A DNA stretch of 64,000 bases from Limnocylindrus sp040397235 (GTDB lineage Bacteria > Chloroflexota > Limnocylindria > Limnocylindrales > Limnocylindraceae): contig JBBAWH010000001.1 in NCBI GenBank assembly GCA_040397235.1, positions 186,001 to 250,000 of the forward strand, given 5' to 3'. Made by a program: the position numbers and the translations under genes. A model generated the notes under the pieces. That model was not told where the DNA came from, did no database searches, and saw only the letters and a program-made list of their open reading frames with translations. Of this stretch, positions 43,244 through 50,600 are shown piece by piece (position 1 is the first letter of the stretch; the number at the start of each line of letters is the position of its first letter).

Positions 43244-44182
43244 TTAGTAGATCGGCGTGAGCCAGTGCTTGTAGGCGGGCGCCTTACCGCGCACGGCATC
43301 AAAGTAGCGGCTCTGAATTCGCTTCGTTAGCTCGCCAATCTTCCCAGTACCGACGGAACGGTGATCAACCTCAATCACAGGCGATACCTGCGCACCAGTC
43401 CCTACGAGGAAGATCTCGTCGGCGATGTAGAGCTCGCTCCGGTCGATCTGACGCTCAACCACCGGGATGCCGAGCTCTGCAGCAATCTCGATGATGGCCG
43501 CTCGAGTGATCCCTTCCAGGATGTCATCGTTCACCCCAGGGGTAACGAGCTTCCCGCCACGCACCATGAAGAGGTTTTCGGCCGAGCCCTCTGAGACCTT
43601 CCCCGCCTCGGTGAGCACGATCGCCTCGTCAAAGCCGTTCAGCCCCGCCTCGCTCTTAGAGAAGGCGCTGTTCACGTAGTTCCCAGCGATCTTGGCTCGC
43701 GCTGGGATGGCTAGATCAGAGGTGCGGCGCGTAGCCACGGTTGCACAACGGATCCCCGTCGCGGTGTCAATGTAGTCACCGAACGGGACGGAGATTACGT
43801 AGAGATCATTCTCTAGGCCGTGCAGCTTCACCCCGATCGCCTTGGTGCTCTTGTAGACGCTTGGCCGAACGTACACGTCCTCTTTGAACGCATTGCGCTT
43901 GAGTAGCTCAACCACGATTCCCTTAAGCGCCTGCACATCCGGGAGTGGATTCATGAGCATGATCTTGCAGGAGGAGCGCAGCCGCTCCAAGTGCTCGGTC
44001 ACCTTCAGCGCGTAGAGCTGCTGCTCGTCCGCGTTCCAGTAGGCGCGAATCCCTTCAAAGGTGGCCGTGCCGTACAGGAACGCGTGCGTCATCACGCTGA
44101 CTTTGGCATCGGCCAACGGTCGGAAATCGCCCTCTAGATAGGCGATCATCCCGTCGTACTCGTGGCCTGCGCTCTCTGCCAT
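43244..44182 (-). CDS. ilvE: Branched-chain amino acid aminotransferase
   Basis: IlvE is the PLP enzyme for the last step of Leu, Ile and Val synthesis. Class IV aminotransferase motifs are present: HAFLYGTATFEGIRAY, KIAGNYVNS with the PLP lysine at residue 164, and TEAGKVSEGSAENLFMV. The length of 312 is typical of the short bacterial form. ATG 44182 has GGGAGG. A possible -10 TAGGAT overlaps the rpsR stop at 44206-44201, so it may have its own promoter as well as readthrough. It converges on the LCP gene with 14 bases between stops. Confidence 0.95.
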   Translation of the reverse strand: MAESAGHEYDGMIAYLEGDFRPLADAKVSVMTHAFLYGTATFEGIRAYWNADEQQLYALKVTEHLERLRSSCKIMLMNPLPDVQALKGIVVELLKRNAFKEDVYVRPSVYKSTKAIGVKLHGLENDLYVISVPFGDYIDTATGIRCATVATRRTSDLAIPARAKIAGNYVNSAFSKSEAGLNGFDEAIVLTEAGKVSEGSAENLFMVRGGKLVTPGVNDDILEGITRAAIIEIAAELGIPVVERQIDRSELYIADEIFLVGTGAQVSPVIEVDHRSVGTGKIGELTKRIQSRYFDAVRGKAPAYKHWLTPIY

Positions 44183-44203
44183 GAAGCCCTCCCTTACCCG
44201 ATC

Positions 44204-44473
44204 CTAGCCCTGGTGCTGCGGTGCGTACGGCAAGAGCGCCATCTGCCGAGCGCGCTTGAGCGCCGCGGTGACTTCACGCTGATGCTGCGCGCAGGTGCCC
44301 GTCTTGCGACGTGGCTCGATCTTGGCGCGGTCCGAAAGGTAGCGGCGGAGACGATTGATCTCCTTGTAGTCAATGTACCCCTGCTTGTCGCTGCAGAACG
44401 AGCAGACGCGGCGACGCCGCCCTGCGCCGAACTTGTCATCACGCTTCTTGAATCGCTTTGGTGCCTCAGGCAT
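44204..44473 (-). CDS. rpsR: 30S ribosomal protein bS18
   Basis: bS18 binds S6 on the 30S platform. The 89-residue protein has CSFC at residues 24-27 and a further Cys later (TGTCAQHQREV), consistent with a zinc-binding form. The core IDYKEINRLRRYLSDRAKIEPRRKTGTCAQ is typical. An AAAGGAG site precedes ATG 44473. The rpsF-ssb-rpsR order is classical. Confidence 0.96.
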   Translation of the reverse strand: MPEAPKRFKKRDDKFGAGRRRRVCSFCSDKQGYIDYKEINRLRRYLSDRAKIEPRRKTGTCAQHQREVTAALKRARQMALLPYAPQHQG

Positions 44474-44505
44474 GGTGTGCTCCTTTCAATTCGATGTGGT
44501 TGGGA

Positions 44506-44946
44506 TTAGAACGGAAGGTCGTCAAGATCGCTTGGCGCCGACTGGCTGCTCTCTTCTGGAGAGCCCTGGCTCGGTGCAGCAGATCGAGGCGCGCGTGGCG
44601 CGTTCGGATCAGCGTCAGGATTGCGATCGACGATAACGACTTCGCTCGCGAGGATGTCCAGCGCAACGCGCTTCTCTCCCTCTTTCGAGTCGTACATATC
44701 CACCTGAAGCCTACCCTCGGCGTACACCTTGCGCCCCTTACGGAGCCACTCAGCCAGCTTCACCGATCGCTCACCAAACATGATGACGCGATACCAGGTG
44801 GTCTTATCTTCCCAGTCGCCGCCAGCAGCCTTGCGGCGCTCATTGGTGGCAACGCGCATCTCGAGGCGCGGCTTGCCATCGGCGGTGTACTTGAGCTCTG
44901 GGTCGGCACCAAGGTTTCCGATGATGCTGATCTTCGCGAACGACAT
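44506..44946 (-). CDS. ssb: Single-stranded DNA-binding protein
   Basis: SSB coats single-stranded DNA and recruits repair and replication factors. The OB fold occupies residues 1-~105 (MSFAKISIIGNLGADPELKYTADGKPRLEMRVATN). The Pro/Ala/Ser linker ends in the acidic partner-binding tip DLDDLPF. The length of 146 is normal. It is separated from rpsF by 3 bases. Confidence 0.97.
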   Translation of the reverse strand: MSFAKISIIGNLGADPELKYTADGKPRLEMRVATNERRKAAGGDWEDKTTWYRVIMFGERSVKLAEWLRKGRKVYAEGRLQVDMYDSKEGEKRVALDILASEVVIVDRNPDADPNAPRAPRSAAPSQGSPEESSQSAPSDLDDLPF

Positions 44947-44949
44947 GGA

Positions 44950-45366
44950 CTACTCTCCGCCAATTGCAGCGGCTGCTGCAGCTGCGGCGGCGATTTCGCC
45001 CTCGGTGTCATCGGCGTCGAGCTCGAGTCGCGCCGGCGTACCACCATCAAGATTGAAGTCGCGAAGTGCGGCGGCACCCTTGCGCTCGTCGCGGATCACC
45101 AGGTGACGGAGCACCTCTTCGGTGATCAGGAGCACGCGCTCAATCTCGGCGATTGCCGATGCGGCAACTTCGAACACATAGATCTGGTAGACGCCGTCCT
45201 TGGCGTGATCGATCTCGTAGGCCATGCGGCGGCGGCCCCAGGCGACGTCCCTAAGAATTGTTCCGCCCTGCTCGGTGATGGAGCGGGTGGTGCGCTCGAA
45301 GATCGCCTTCGTGCGCTCTTCCGTCACATCGGGACGGAGAATCAACATGAGCTCATAGCGGCGCAT
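44950..45366 (-). CDS. rpsF: 30S ribosomal protein bS6
   Basis: bS6 forms a heterodimer with S18. The ferredoxin-like core (1-~100) begins MRRYELMLILRPDVTEE and includes WGRRRMAYEIDHAKDGVYQIYVFE. The ~35-residue extension ends in an acidic stretch and a run of alanines. ATG 45366 is preceded by AAGGAG. It is first in an rpsF-ssb-rpsR operon with its own promoter and a leader hairpin. Confidence 0.96.
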   Translation of the reverse strand: MRRYELMLILRPDVTEERTKAIFERTTRSITEQGGTILRDVAWGRRRMAYEIDHAKDGVYQIYVFEVAASAIAEIERVLLITEEVLRHLVIRDERKGAAALRDFNLDGGTPARLELDADDTEGEIAAAAAAAAAIGGE

Positions 45367-45399
45367 CGGCCACTCCTTCCTATGGATTCGCCCCGGTGC

Positions 45400-45474
45400 G
45401 CCCTACGCGACTTGCGTAGTGGGCCGGAGCCGAAAGGCAGCCGTGAGTGTAGCAGGGGGTGCGGGGAGCTTCAA
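45400..45474 (-). promoter_or_regulatory. rpsF operon promoter and leader hairpin
   Basis: This is one of the two best promoters in the window: -35 TTGAAG (45474-45469), a 17-base spacer and TGCTACACT, an extended -10 (hexamer 45451-45446). The leader then forms CTACGC/GCGTAG around a 5-base loop, lengthened by GCC/GGC with a small bulge (45424-45400). S6:S18 control their operon through a leader RNA in many bacteria; the known consensus was not verified here. Confidence 0.65.
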
Positions 45475-45485
45475 CGGTGGGGAGT

Positions 45486-45562
45486 TGGAGGCGACGGCCG
45501 GATTCGAACCGGCGAATAGGGGTTTTGCAGACCCCCCCCTTAGACCACTTGGGTACGTCGCC
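45486..45562 (-). tRNA. tRNA-Cys (GCA)
   Basis: Acceptor GGCGACG pairs with CGTCGCC, with discriminator U and an encoded CCA (45488-45486). The anticodon loop CTGCAAA is closed by GGGGT/ACCCC. The T-arm CCGG-TTCGAAT-CCGG is regular. It is the last tRNA of the cluster in transcription order. Confidence 0.97.
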
Positions 45563-45572
45563 CTGTGTGTGC

Positions 45573-45646
45573 TGGCTGCCCCTCGAGGATTCGAACCTCG
45601 GTTCACGGATCCAAAGTCCGCTGTCCTACCACTAGACGAAGGGGCA
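45573..45646 (-). tRNA. tRNA-Gln (UUG)
   Basis: Acceptor TGCCCCT pairs with AGGGGCA, discriminator G and encoded CCA. The anticodon loop CTTTGGA reads UUG. The T-loop is TTCGAAT. The U1-A72 pair and G73 are the usual tRNA-Gln identity elements. Confidence 0.96.
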
Positions 45647-45675
45647 ACGACCCCTCGAGTTCCCAAATGAGGGAG

Positions 45676-45751
45676 TGGAGCGGAAGACGGGACTCGAACC
45701 CGCGACCTTCACATTGGCAATGTGATGCTCTACCAACTGAGCCACTTCCGC
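45676..45751 (-). tRNA. tRNA-Gly (GCC)
   Basis: Acceptor GCGGAAG pairs with CTTCCGC, discriminator U and encoded CCA. The anticodon loop TTGCCAA is closed by a CACAT-type stem. D- and T-arms are regular. Confidence 0.97.
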
Positions 45752-45767
45752 ACCGGTCAACCTTTAG

Positions 45768-45843
45768 TGGTGCCGAGAGCCAGATTCGAACTGGCGACAC
45801 CGCGCTCTTCAGGCGCGTGCTCTACCAACTGAGCTATCTCGGC
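45768..45843 (-). tRNA. tRNA-Phe (GAA)
   Basis: Acceptor GCCGAGA pairs with TCTCGGC, discriminator A and encoded CCA. The anticodon loop CTGAAGA is closed by CGCGC/GCGCG. It has its own candidate promoter 43 bases upstream (45886-45914). Confidence 0.97.
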
Positions 45844-45885
45844 CCGACGCCCGCAGCCACGCGAACGTACGCACCAACGGCGGCA

Positions 45886-45914
45886 AGGATACCCTCCCCC
45901 GCCGAGGGGCGCAA
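45886..45914 (-). promoter_or_regulatory. Internal promoter for tRNA-Phe and downstream tRNAs
   Basis: -35 TTGCGC (45914-45909), a 17-base spacer and -10 TATCCT (45891-45886) lie in the 102-base gap between tRNA-Val and tRNA-Phe. The predicted start is ~36 bases before the tRNA. Nothing else is visible in that gap. Confidence 0.5.
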
Positions 45915-45945
45915 CGAGGCCCTGCGGGGAGGCTAAAGGGGGTGC

Positions 45946-46021
45946 TGGTGGGCGGTGAGGGGCTCGAACCCCCGACCCCCTCGGTGTAAACGAGGTGCTC
46001 TACCAACTGAGCTAACCGCCC
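45946..46021 (-). tRNA. tRNA-Val (UAC)
   Basis: Acceptor GGGCGGT pairs with ACCGCCC, discriminator A and encoded CCA. The anticodon loop TTTACAC is closed by CCTCG/CGAGG. The T-stem has one G-U pair. Confidence 0.97.
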
Positions 46022-46060
46022 GGGTGCGGCTGCGGCCCTTGGCCGTCAGCGTAAGAGATG

Positions 46061-46145
46061 TGGTGCCCAGACCGGGACTTGAACCCGGATGACTTGCGTC
46101 ATACGCCCCTCAAACGTACGCGTATACCAATTCCGCCACCTGGGC
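46061..46145 (-). tRNA. tRNA-Leu (GAG)
   Basis: A class II tRNA with a long variable arm (GACGCAAGTC region). Acceptor GCCCAGG pairs with TCTGGGC (one G-U), discriminator A and encoded CCA. The anticodon loop TTGAGGG reads GAG. The T-arm CCGGG-TTCAAGT-CCCGG is perfect. Confidence 0.95.
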
Positions 46146-46153
46146 ACAGGTGC

Positions 46154-46240
46154 TGGTATCGAGGAAGGGACTTGAACCCATACGTCCTTGCGGACACTGG
46201 CTCCTGAAGCCAGCGCGTCTGCCAATTCCGCCACCTCGAC
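46154..46240 (-). tRNA. tRNA-Leu (CAG)
   Basis: A class II tRNA with a long variable arm (TGTCCGCAAGGACG). The anticodon loop TTCAGGA reads CAG. Discriminator A and CCA are encoded. Two irregularities: the first acceptor pair is G-U (G1-U72), and the T-stem has a U-U mismatch at the second pair. It is the first tRNA of the transcript. Confidence 0.92.
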
Positions 46241-46261
46241 CCGTTCGAACCCCCTAATAGC

Positions 46262-47926
46262 TTAGGGAGTCGCGAGGCGGAAGAATAGCACAGCCCGCAG
46301 GTAGCTCTCTGGCTCATCCACGAGCATTGGGGCCACCTGGGTGACGCGGCTTGAGCTCAAGAGTTCGACCGAACGGAAGCGGATTGGCAAGATGTAATTC
46401 GTCTCCGCAAGCCATTTCTGCAGGGCCACCAAGGAGGCCGTACGTGCAGCCCGGTCGCCTGGCTGGCGAGCGCGATTGAGCAGCTGGTCGAGATCCTTAA
46501 GCTGGATTCCCGCGACGTTGCCGCCAGTCAGGACTGCCCCCGACCCGAGCAGTGGATAGAGATCAACATCGATGCCGACATCAACGTTCAGAACGGCAAG
46601 TTGAAACGCTCCAGATGCTAGGCGGCTGGTGAGGTCGATAGGAGAGAGCTCTGTCACCTGAGTTGGGATACCGAAGGCCGTCCACGCCGCCGCCGCCTGC
46701 GCCGCGACCGCGGCGTCAGCAGGGTGCGCCAGCGCCGGCAAGGTGAGAATCTCAAGGCTCGCGGCCACGCCACTTGGCAGCGACCACCCCGTGGCCCCCT
46801 GCTTCCACTTGACGGACTTGAACAGGCTCGTCGCATAGTCAGCGCCACTCGTTGCGTCAGGGGGTGCACTCCAGCCCCACGAGAGCGGCGACACGGGTGT
46901 CCGTGCAACGGAGCCGCCGAATACGTTGGTGATCGCAACAGGGTCGAGGAGCGCTGCTAGGCCCGCTCGCAGCCGCGGATCGCGAAGCACGCTCCCTGGT
47001 CGCAGGTTCGTGGCAATCCCCGAGAAGACCGTTGAGCCGAGCTCAATCGTTCTCCCTCGCGCAGCGGTGCCGCGACGTGCATCGGCAATATCGAGCCCCA
47101 CAAGCTGATCGAGCGAACTTGTGCTCCAGCCGCGCAGTGCCGATGCGGCGTCAGGGAAGAAGTAGAGCGCGATCTTCTCTGCTGATGTGCCAGCCGCCGC
47201 AAGGGCTGCCTGGTCAGAGGCGAGCAGATCGGTTCGTCGAACCAGGCCAGCGCCCCCAGAGGAGATGCTCGTAATGCGATACGGGCCGCTCCCCTGCGGC
47301 ACCTTCGCCGCATCAGAGTCTGGGATCTGTGCCGCGCTGAGCCCGGCAAACTGTGTCGCAGAGAGGAGTGGCAGCGAGCTGAGCATCGTTGGGAGGTTTG
47401 CCAGCGCCCGTGAGGCGCTCATTCGCACCGTGCCAGCATCATCGCCCTCTTCCGCAGTGATCGACTGCCAATACCCACCCGCGGTGCCGAGCTCTGACGC
47501 AATCGCGATCGTCGTGAGCACATCAGCCGCGGTCACCGTGGATCCATCCTGCCAGTGCGCAGCCGGCTCCAGGGTGATCGTCCACGAGAGTCCGTCGGCG
47601 GCGACACTCCATGCCGAGGCCACGTCCGGTCCTGGCCACCCGCTGGCATCAAGGCGCGTCAGGCTTCGATAGGTCAGTGATACAACGGCACGATCGGCGG
47701 CGGTCTCAGCGAAGAGCGGAAGTGGCGTTGAGGCGATCCCCACAACGCCAACGGTCAGCACCCCTTCGCCCGATGGCAACTCCCCGCCTGGCGCGCCAAC
47801 TCCTGGGACTTGAGCGCTGGTCAGGCCGAGTTGGGCAGCCCCGGCAAAGAGTGCGGCGGCGGCGAAGATCACCGCGGCGATTTTGCGGGTGATCCCCTGT
47901 CGAGCGCCGTATTGCCTGCTCACCAC
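46262..47926 (-). CDS. ABC transporter solute-binding protein, family 5 (peptide/opine type)
   Basis: A 554-residue exported protein. The N-terminus has a basic stretch and a hydrophobic segment (RKIAAVIFAAAALFAGAA), a signal peptide or anchor. The SBP_bac_5 pattern follows: YRSLTRLDASGWPGPDVASAWSVAADGLSWTITLEPAAHWQDGSTVTAADV, then GSGPYRI and RAGLAALLDPVAI. No lipobox cysteine is seen. No permease or ATPase gene is adjacent, so it is an orphan; ligand unknown. Two adjacent GTG codons (47926, 47923) can start it and no ribosome site is clear. Its 3' end contains the tRNA promoter. Confidence 0.85.
   Translation of the reverse strand: MVSRQYGARQGITRKIAAVIFAAAALFAGAAQLGLTSAQVPGVGAPGGELPSGEGVLTVGVVGIASTPLPLFAETAADRAVVSLTYRSLTRLDASGWPGPDVASAWSVAADGLSWTITLEPAAHWQDGSTVTAADVLTTIAIASELGTAGGYWQSITAEEGDDAGTVRMSASRALANLPTMLSSLPLLSATQFAGLSAAQIPDSDAAKVPQGSGPYRITSISSGGAGLVRRTDLLASDQAALAAAGTSAEKIALYFFPDAASALRGWSTSSLDQLVGLDIADARRGTAARGRTIELGSTVFSGIATNLRPGSVLRDPRLRAGLAALLDPVAITNVFGGSVARTPVSPLSWGWSAPPDATSGADYATSLFKSVKWKQGATGWSLPSGVAASLEILTLPALAHPADAAVAAQAAAAWTAFGIPTQVTELSPIDLTSRLASGAFQLAVLNVDVGIDVDLYPLLGSGAVLTGGNVAGIQLKDLDQLLNRARQPGDRAARTASLVALQKWLAETNYILPIRFRSVELLSSSRVTQVAPMLVDEPESYLRAVLFFRLATP
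46282..46296 (-). promoter_or_regulatory. tRNA cluster promoter inside the end of the upstream CDS
   Basis: GGGCTGTGCTATTCT is identical over 15 bases to the rplS promoter region (12127-12113) and contains TGCTATTCT. It lies within the last codons of the solute-binding protein gene. The predicted start, near 46275, is ~35 bases before tRNA-Leu (CAG). No -35 is evident. Confidence 0.6.
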
Positions 47927-47937
47927 GGCGGTCCGAC

Positions 47938-48159
47938 TTAGTTCGTCTGGAGGTAGCCGAGCACCGAGAAGCCGACGAAGAGGATGATCAACGCGACCGT
48001 AAAGCGGAGCAGTTGGCGCTCAACCCCGCGGCGGGAACGATACACGCTGGAGTCCCCACCGAAGGCAGAGCTGAGGCCGATTCCTCGGGACTGCATCAGG
48101 ATGGCAATGATCAAAAAGATGCTGACGACGATCTGTCCGAGTGCAAGTATTGGATTCAT
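47938..48159 (-). CDS. secG: Preprotein translocase subunit SecG
   Basis: SecG is the small accessory subunit of the SecYEG channel. The 73-residue product has two membrane segments (residues ~5-22 and ~50-70) with the conserved loop QSRGIGLSSAFGGDSSVYRSRRG between them. ATG 48159 has AGGAGG. Its promoter at 48194-48202 lies between it and gpmI; the secG-gpmI-tpiA order resembles Gram-positive glycolytic operons. Confidence 0.94.
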   Translation of the reverse strand: MNPILALGQIVVSIFLIIAILMQSRGIGLSSAFGGDSSVYRSRRGVERQLLRFTVALIILFVGFSVLGYLQTN

Positions 48160-48193
48160 AGGTCCTCCTACTGGACTATCTCTTCTTGCGTTC

Positions 48194-48202
48194 ACTCTAC
48201 CA
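48194..48202 (-). promoter_or_regulatory. secG promoter (extended -10)
   Basis: TGGTAGAGT in the 71-base gap between gpmI and secG. The predicted start is about 28 bases before the secG ATG. No -35 is visible. Confidence 0.45.
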
Positions 48203-48230
48203 CCCGACCCACGCAGGAGGCGCCTGGAGG

Positions 48231-49772
48231 CTAGGGTCGCAGGAGCGACTCCCCCGTCATTGCCGGGTCAGGGCGCAGGCCCAAGAGGGCGCAGGCGGTA
48301 GGGGCGATATCTCGGAGGTCCCCCTCTGCCAGCGTTGCCCCTGAGCCCTCGCCGTACGCGACAAGGAGCGGCACTCGCTGCAGGGTGTGGCTCGTGAGCG
48401 GCGAGCCGTCAACGGCACACATCTCCTCAGCATTGCCATGGTCGCCCGTAATCATCAGGGCCACGCCAGCCGCTGCAGCCGCTGCTGCGATCGCGCCAAT
48501 GGCGCGGTCTGTGGCTTCACAGGCACGCACCGTGGCGGCAAAGTCGCCCGTATGTCCGACCATATCGGGGTTGGCGATGTTGGCCACAATCAGCCCCTCG
48601 TCTCCATGCTCGAGTGCGGCGACAACCGCCGCCGCGATCGCCGCTGACTGCATCTCGGGTGCCAGGTCGTAGGTGGCGACGCGGTCACTGGGTACCAGCA
48701 TGCGCCGCTCACCTGAGAACGCCTCTTCGATTCCGCCATTCAGGAAGTAGGTCACATGCGCGTACTTCTCTGTCTCTGCAACGTGCAGCTGACGCATGCC
48801 GGCGGCTGCCACGAGTCCGGCGAGGGATGGCACAACAGAGGGCCCAAAGATTGGCTGCACGAGCGCGAGCCCCTCTCCCTCTCCGTAGGAGGTCATCCCC
48901 CAGCAACGCACTGGAAGAGTGGCGGGACGAGCAAGTTCAGACAACTCTGGTGCGGCTAGGGCACGAACGAGTTGTCGTGCTCGGTCGGCGCGGAAATTTG
49001 CATGGATCACCACGTCGGAGGGGGCGAATCGAATCGCTGCTGCGTCGCGCAGCGCCACCCTCGTCGGTAGGACGAACTCATCGCTCTCACCGCGCGCGTA
49101 CGCCTCCTCGAGGGCGAGCTCTGCGCTGGCCGCAAGGCGATCGCCGTCAAGAACGATGGCCTCGAGTGCGGCGGTCGTACGCTCCCAACGCGCGTCACGA
49201 TCCATGCCGTAGTAGCGCCCCCCAATGGTCGCAATCTGCGCTGATGGCGCCGCCTGGCTCATGCGCTGCTGGAACGAGGTGAGGGCTGCCGCGGCCGAAC
49301 GGGGTGGCGTATCGCGGCCATCGAGGAGCAGGTGCACGAGAATTCGCGGGACGCCGGCCTCGTGAGCGGCGCGCAGCACCTTGATTGCATGGCGATCGTT
49401 GGCATGCACGCCGCCGCCGCCAAGGAGCGTAATCAGATGCAGGCCGCTCTCTTGCGCTGCGCTCAGTGCGCTGCGCAGGCCGGCCATCTGTGCAAATGAG
49501 CCGTCGGCAATCGTCGCATCGATGCGCGGAAGGTCTTGCGGTACGCGCTGCCCGCTCCCGATGTTCAGGTGGCCGACCTCGCTGTTCCCCATCTGGCCAG
49601 CCGGAAGTCCAACCGCCTCGCCGCTCGCGCCGAGTGTCGTATGCGGGTGCTGTGCGCAGAGCGCACGCCAGTTCGGCATGGATGCGGCAGAGATGGCGTC
49701 ACATGCGCCGCCGTCGCCGACGCCAAACCCGTCAACGATGATCAGTGCAAGACGACGCGTGGTGCCCGGCAT
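48231..49772 (-). CDS. gpmI: 2,3-bisphosphoglycerate-independent phosphoglycerate mutase
   Basis: iPGM interconverts 3- and 2-phosphoglycerate in glycolysis using two manganese ions. Metal ligand Asp14 lies in VDGFG, and the phosphoserine nucleophile Ser64 in MGNSEVGHLNIG. The alkaline-phosphatase-like motifs VANIANPDMVGHTGD and MITGDHGNAEEM are intact. The 513-residue product starts at ATG 49772, sharing a base with the tpiA stop; the longer open frame upstream lies inside tpiA. Confidence 0.96.
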   Translation of the reverse strand: MPGTTRRLALIIVDGFGVGDGGACDAISAASMPNWRALCAQHPHTTLGASGEAVGLPAGQMGNSEVGHLNIGSGQRVPQDLPRIDATIADGSFAQMAGLRSALSAAQESGLHLITLLGGGGVHANDRHAIKVLRAAHEAGVPRILVHLLLDGRDTPPRSAAAALTSFQQRMSQAAPSAQIATIGGRYYGMDRDARWERTTAALEAIVLDGDRLAASAELALEEAYARGESDEFVLPTRVALRDAAAIRFAPSDVVIHANFRADRARQLVRALAAPELSELARPATLPVRCWGMTSYGEGEGLALVQPIFGPSVVPSLAGLVAAAGMRQLHVAETEKYAHVTYFLNGGIEEAFSGERRMLVPSDRVATYDLAPEMQSAAIAAAVVAALEHGDEGLIVANIANPDMVGHTGDFAATVRACEATDRAIGAIAAAAAAAGVALMITGDHGNAEEMCAVDGSPLTSHTLQRVPLLVAYGEGSGATLAEGDLRDIAPTACALLGLRPDPAMTGESLLRP

Positions 49773-50593
49773 CACGCAGGTTCCGTCGCGGCCAGCGCGG
49801 CACGCACGATGGCAACGAAGCGATCGGCGTGAAGGGAGGCTCCGCCCACGAGGAGGCCATCGAGAGCGGTGCGCCGTGTCGGCGTACCGAACCATGTTGG
49901 CGCTGAAGCGGCGTCGACGGAGCCTCCATAAAGCACGGGGAGCTCCTCGCGATGCAGCGCGCTCCGTAGGCCACTGGCGATCGCCTCAGCAATCTCCACC
50001 GAGGCTGGGTTGCCAGTGCCAATCGCCCAGACGGGCTCATAGGCAGCGACTAGGCCCGCGGCGAAGAGTTGGCCTGCGCTGCACCCGGCGCGCTCCGCGG
50101 CAGCAAAGGCCGCCGCACATTGGGCCTCCACATAGGCAACGCGTGTTGCGATCTCGGCCTCAGGGAGGTCGTCACCGAGGCAGAGGACGGGTGCCAGCCC
50201 CGCAGCCACAACGCGTGCGAGCTTCCCGCCAACGACCTCGTCGCTCTCGCCGTGATCCCGACGGCGCTCCGAGTGGCCCACGATAACGGCAGGGGCGATC
50301 CCGACGAGATGAACTGTGGGGATCTCGCCCGTGAATGCCCCGGCGCTGCTGAGCGAGGAGTCCTGTGCGGCGACCTCTATTCCGGCCTGGGGGTACTCTC
50401 GTCGGAGCAACGAGGCGACAGGGACGAGTCCGAGCGCACTCGGTGCAAGAAGTACTCGCAAGCTCGAGGGGCTCCCCCCGGCCTGCAGTGCGCCTCCCAC
50501 CCCCTCGGCAATCTCCTTGGCGAGCGCGACCTCTTCGCTCGGCGGAAGGTTCGCCTTCCAGTTCGCAATGATCGTGATCTGCCGGCTGCTCAT
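49772..50593 (-). CDS. tpiA: Triosephosphate isomerase
   Basis: TpiA interconverts DHAP and glyceraldehyde 3-phosphate. The catalytic set is complete: Asn11 and Lys13 (NWK), His107 (VGHSERR) and Glu186 (AYEPVWAIGTG). The length of 273 is slightly above the usual 250. It follows whiA by 7 bases and has no clear ribosome site. The tpiA-gpmI pairing is typical of glycolytic operons. Confidence 0.97.
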   Translation of the reverse strand: MSSRQITIIANWKANLPPSEEVALAKEIAEGVGGALQAGGSPSSLRVLLAPSALGLVPVASLLRREYPQAGIEVAAQDSSLSSAGAFTGEIPTVHLVGIAPAVIVGHSERRRDHGESDEVVGGKLARVVAAGLAPVLCLGDDLPEAEIATRVAYVEAQCAAAFAAAERAGCSAGQLFAAGLVAAYEPVWAIGTGNPASVEIAEAIASGLRSALHREELPVLYGGSVDAASAPTWFGTPTRRTALDGLLVGGASLHADRFVAIVRAALAATEPA

Positions 50594-50600
50594 GTGTGAA

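Noticed and set aside
44201..44206. TAGGAT before ilvE as a promoter
   Set aside because: It includes the rpsR stop codon, lacks the TG extension and a -35, and ilvE can be read from the rpsF promoter. Kept only as a remark.
46252..46267. CCCTAA-TAGC-TTAGGG palindrome at the end of the solute-binding protein gene
   Set aside because: It overlaps the stop codon, is only 6 bp and has no U-run, so it is not supported as a terminator.
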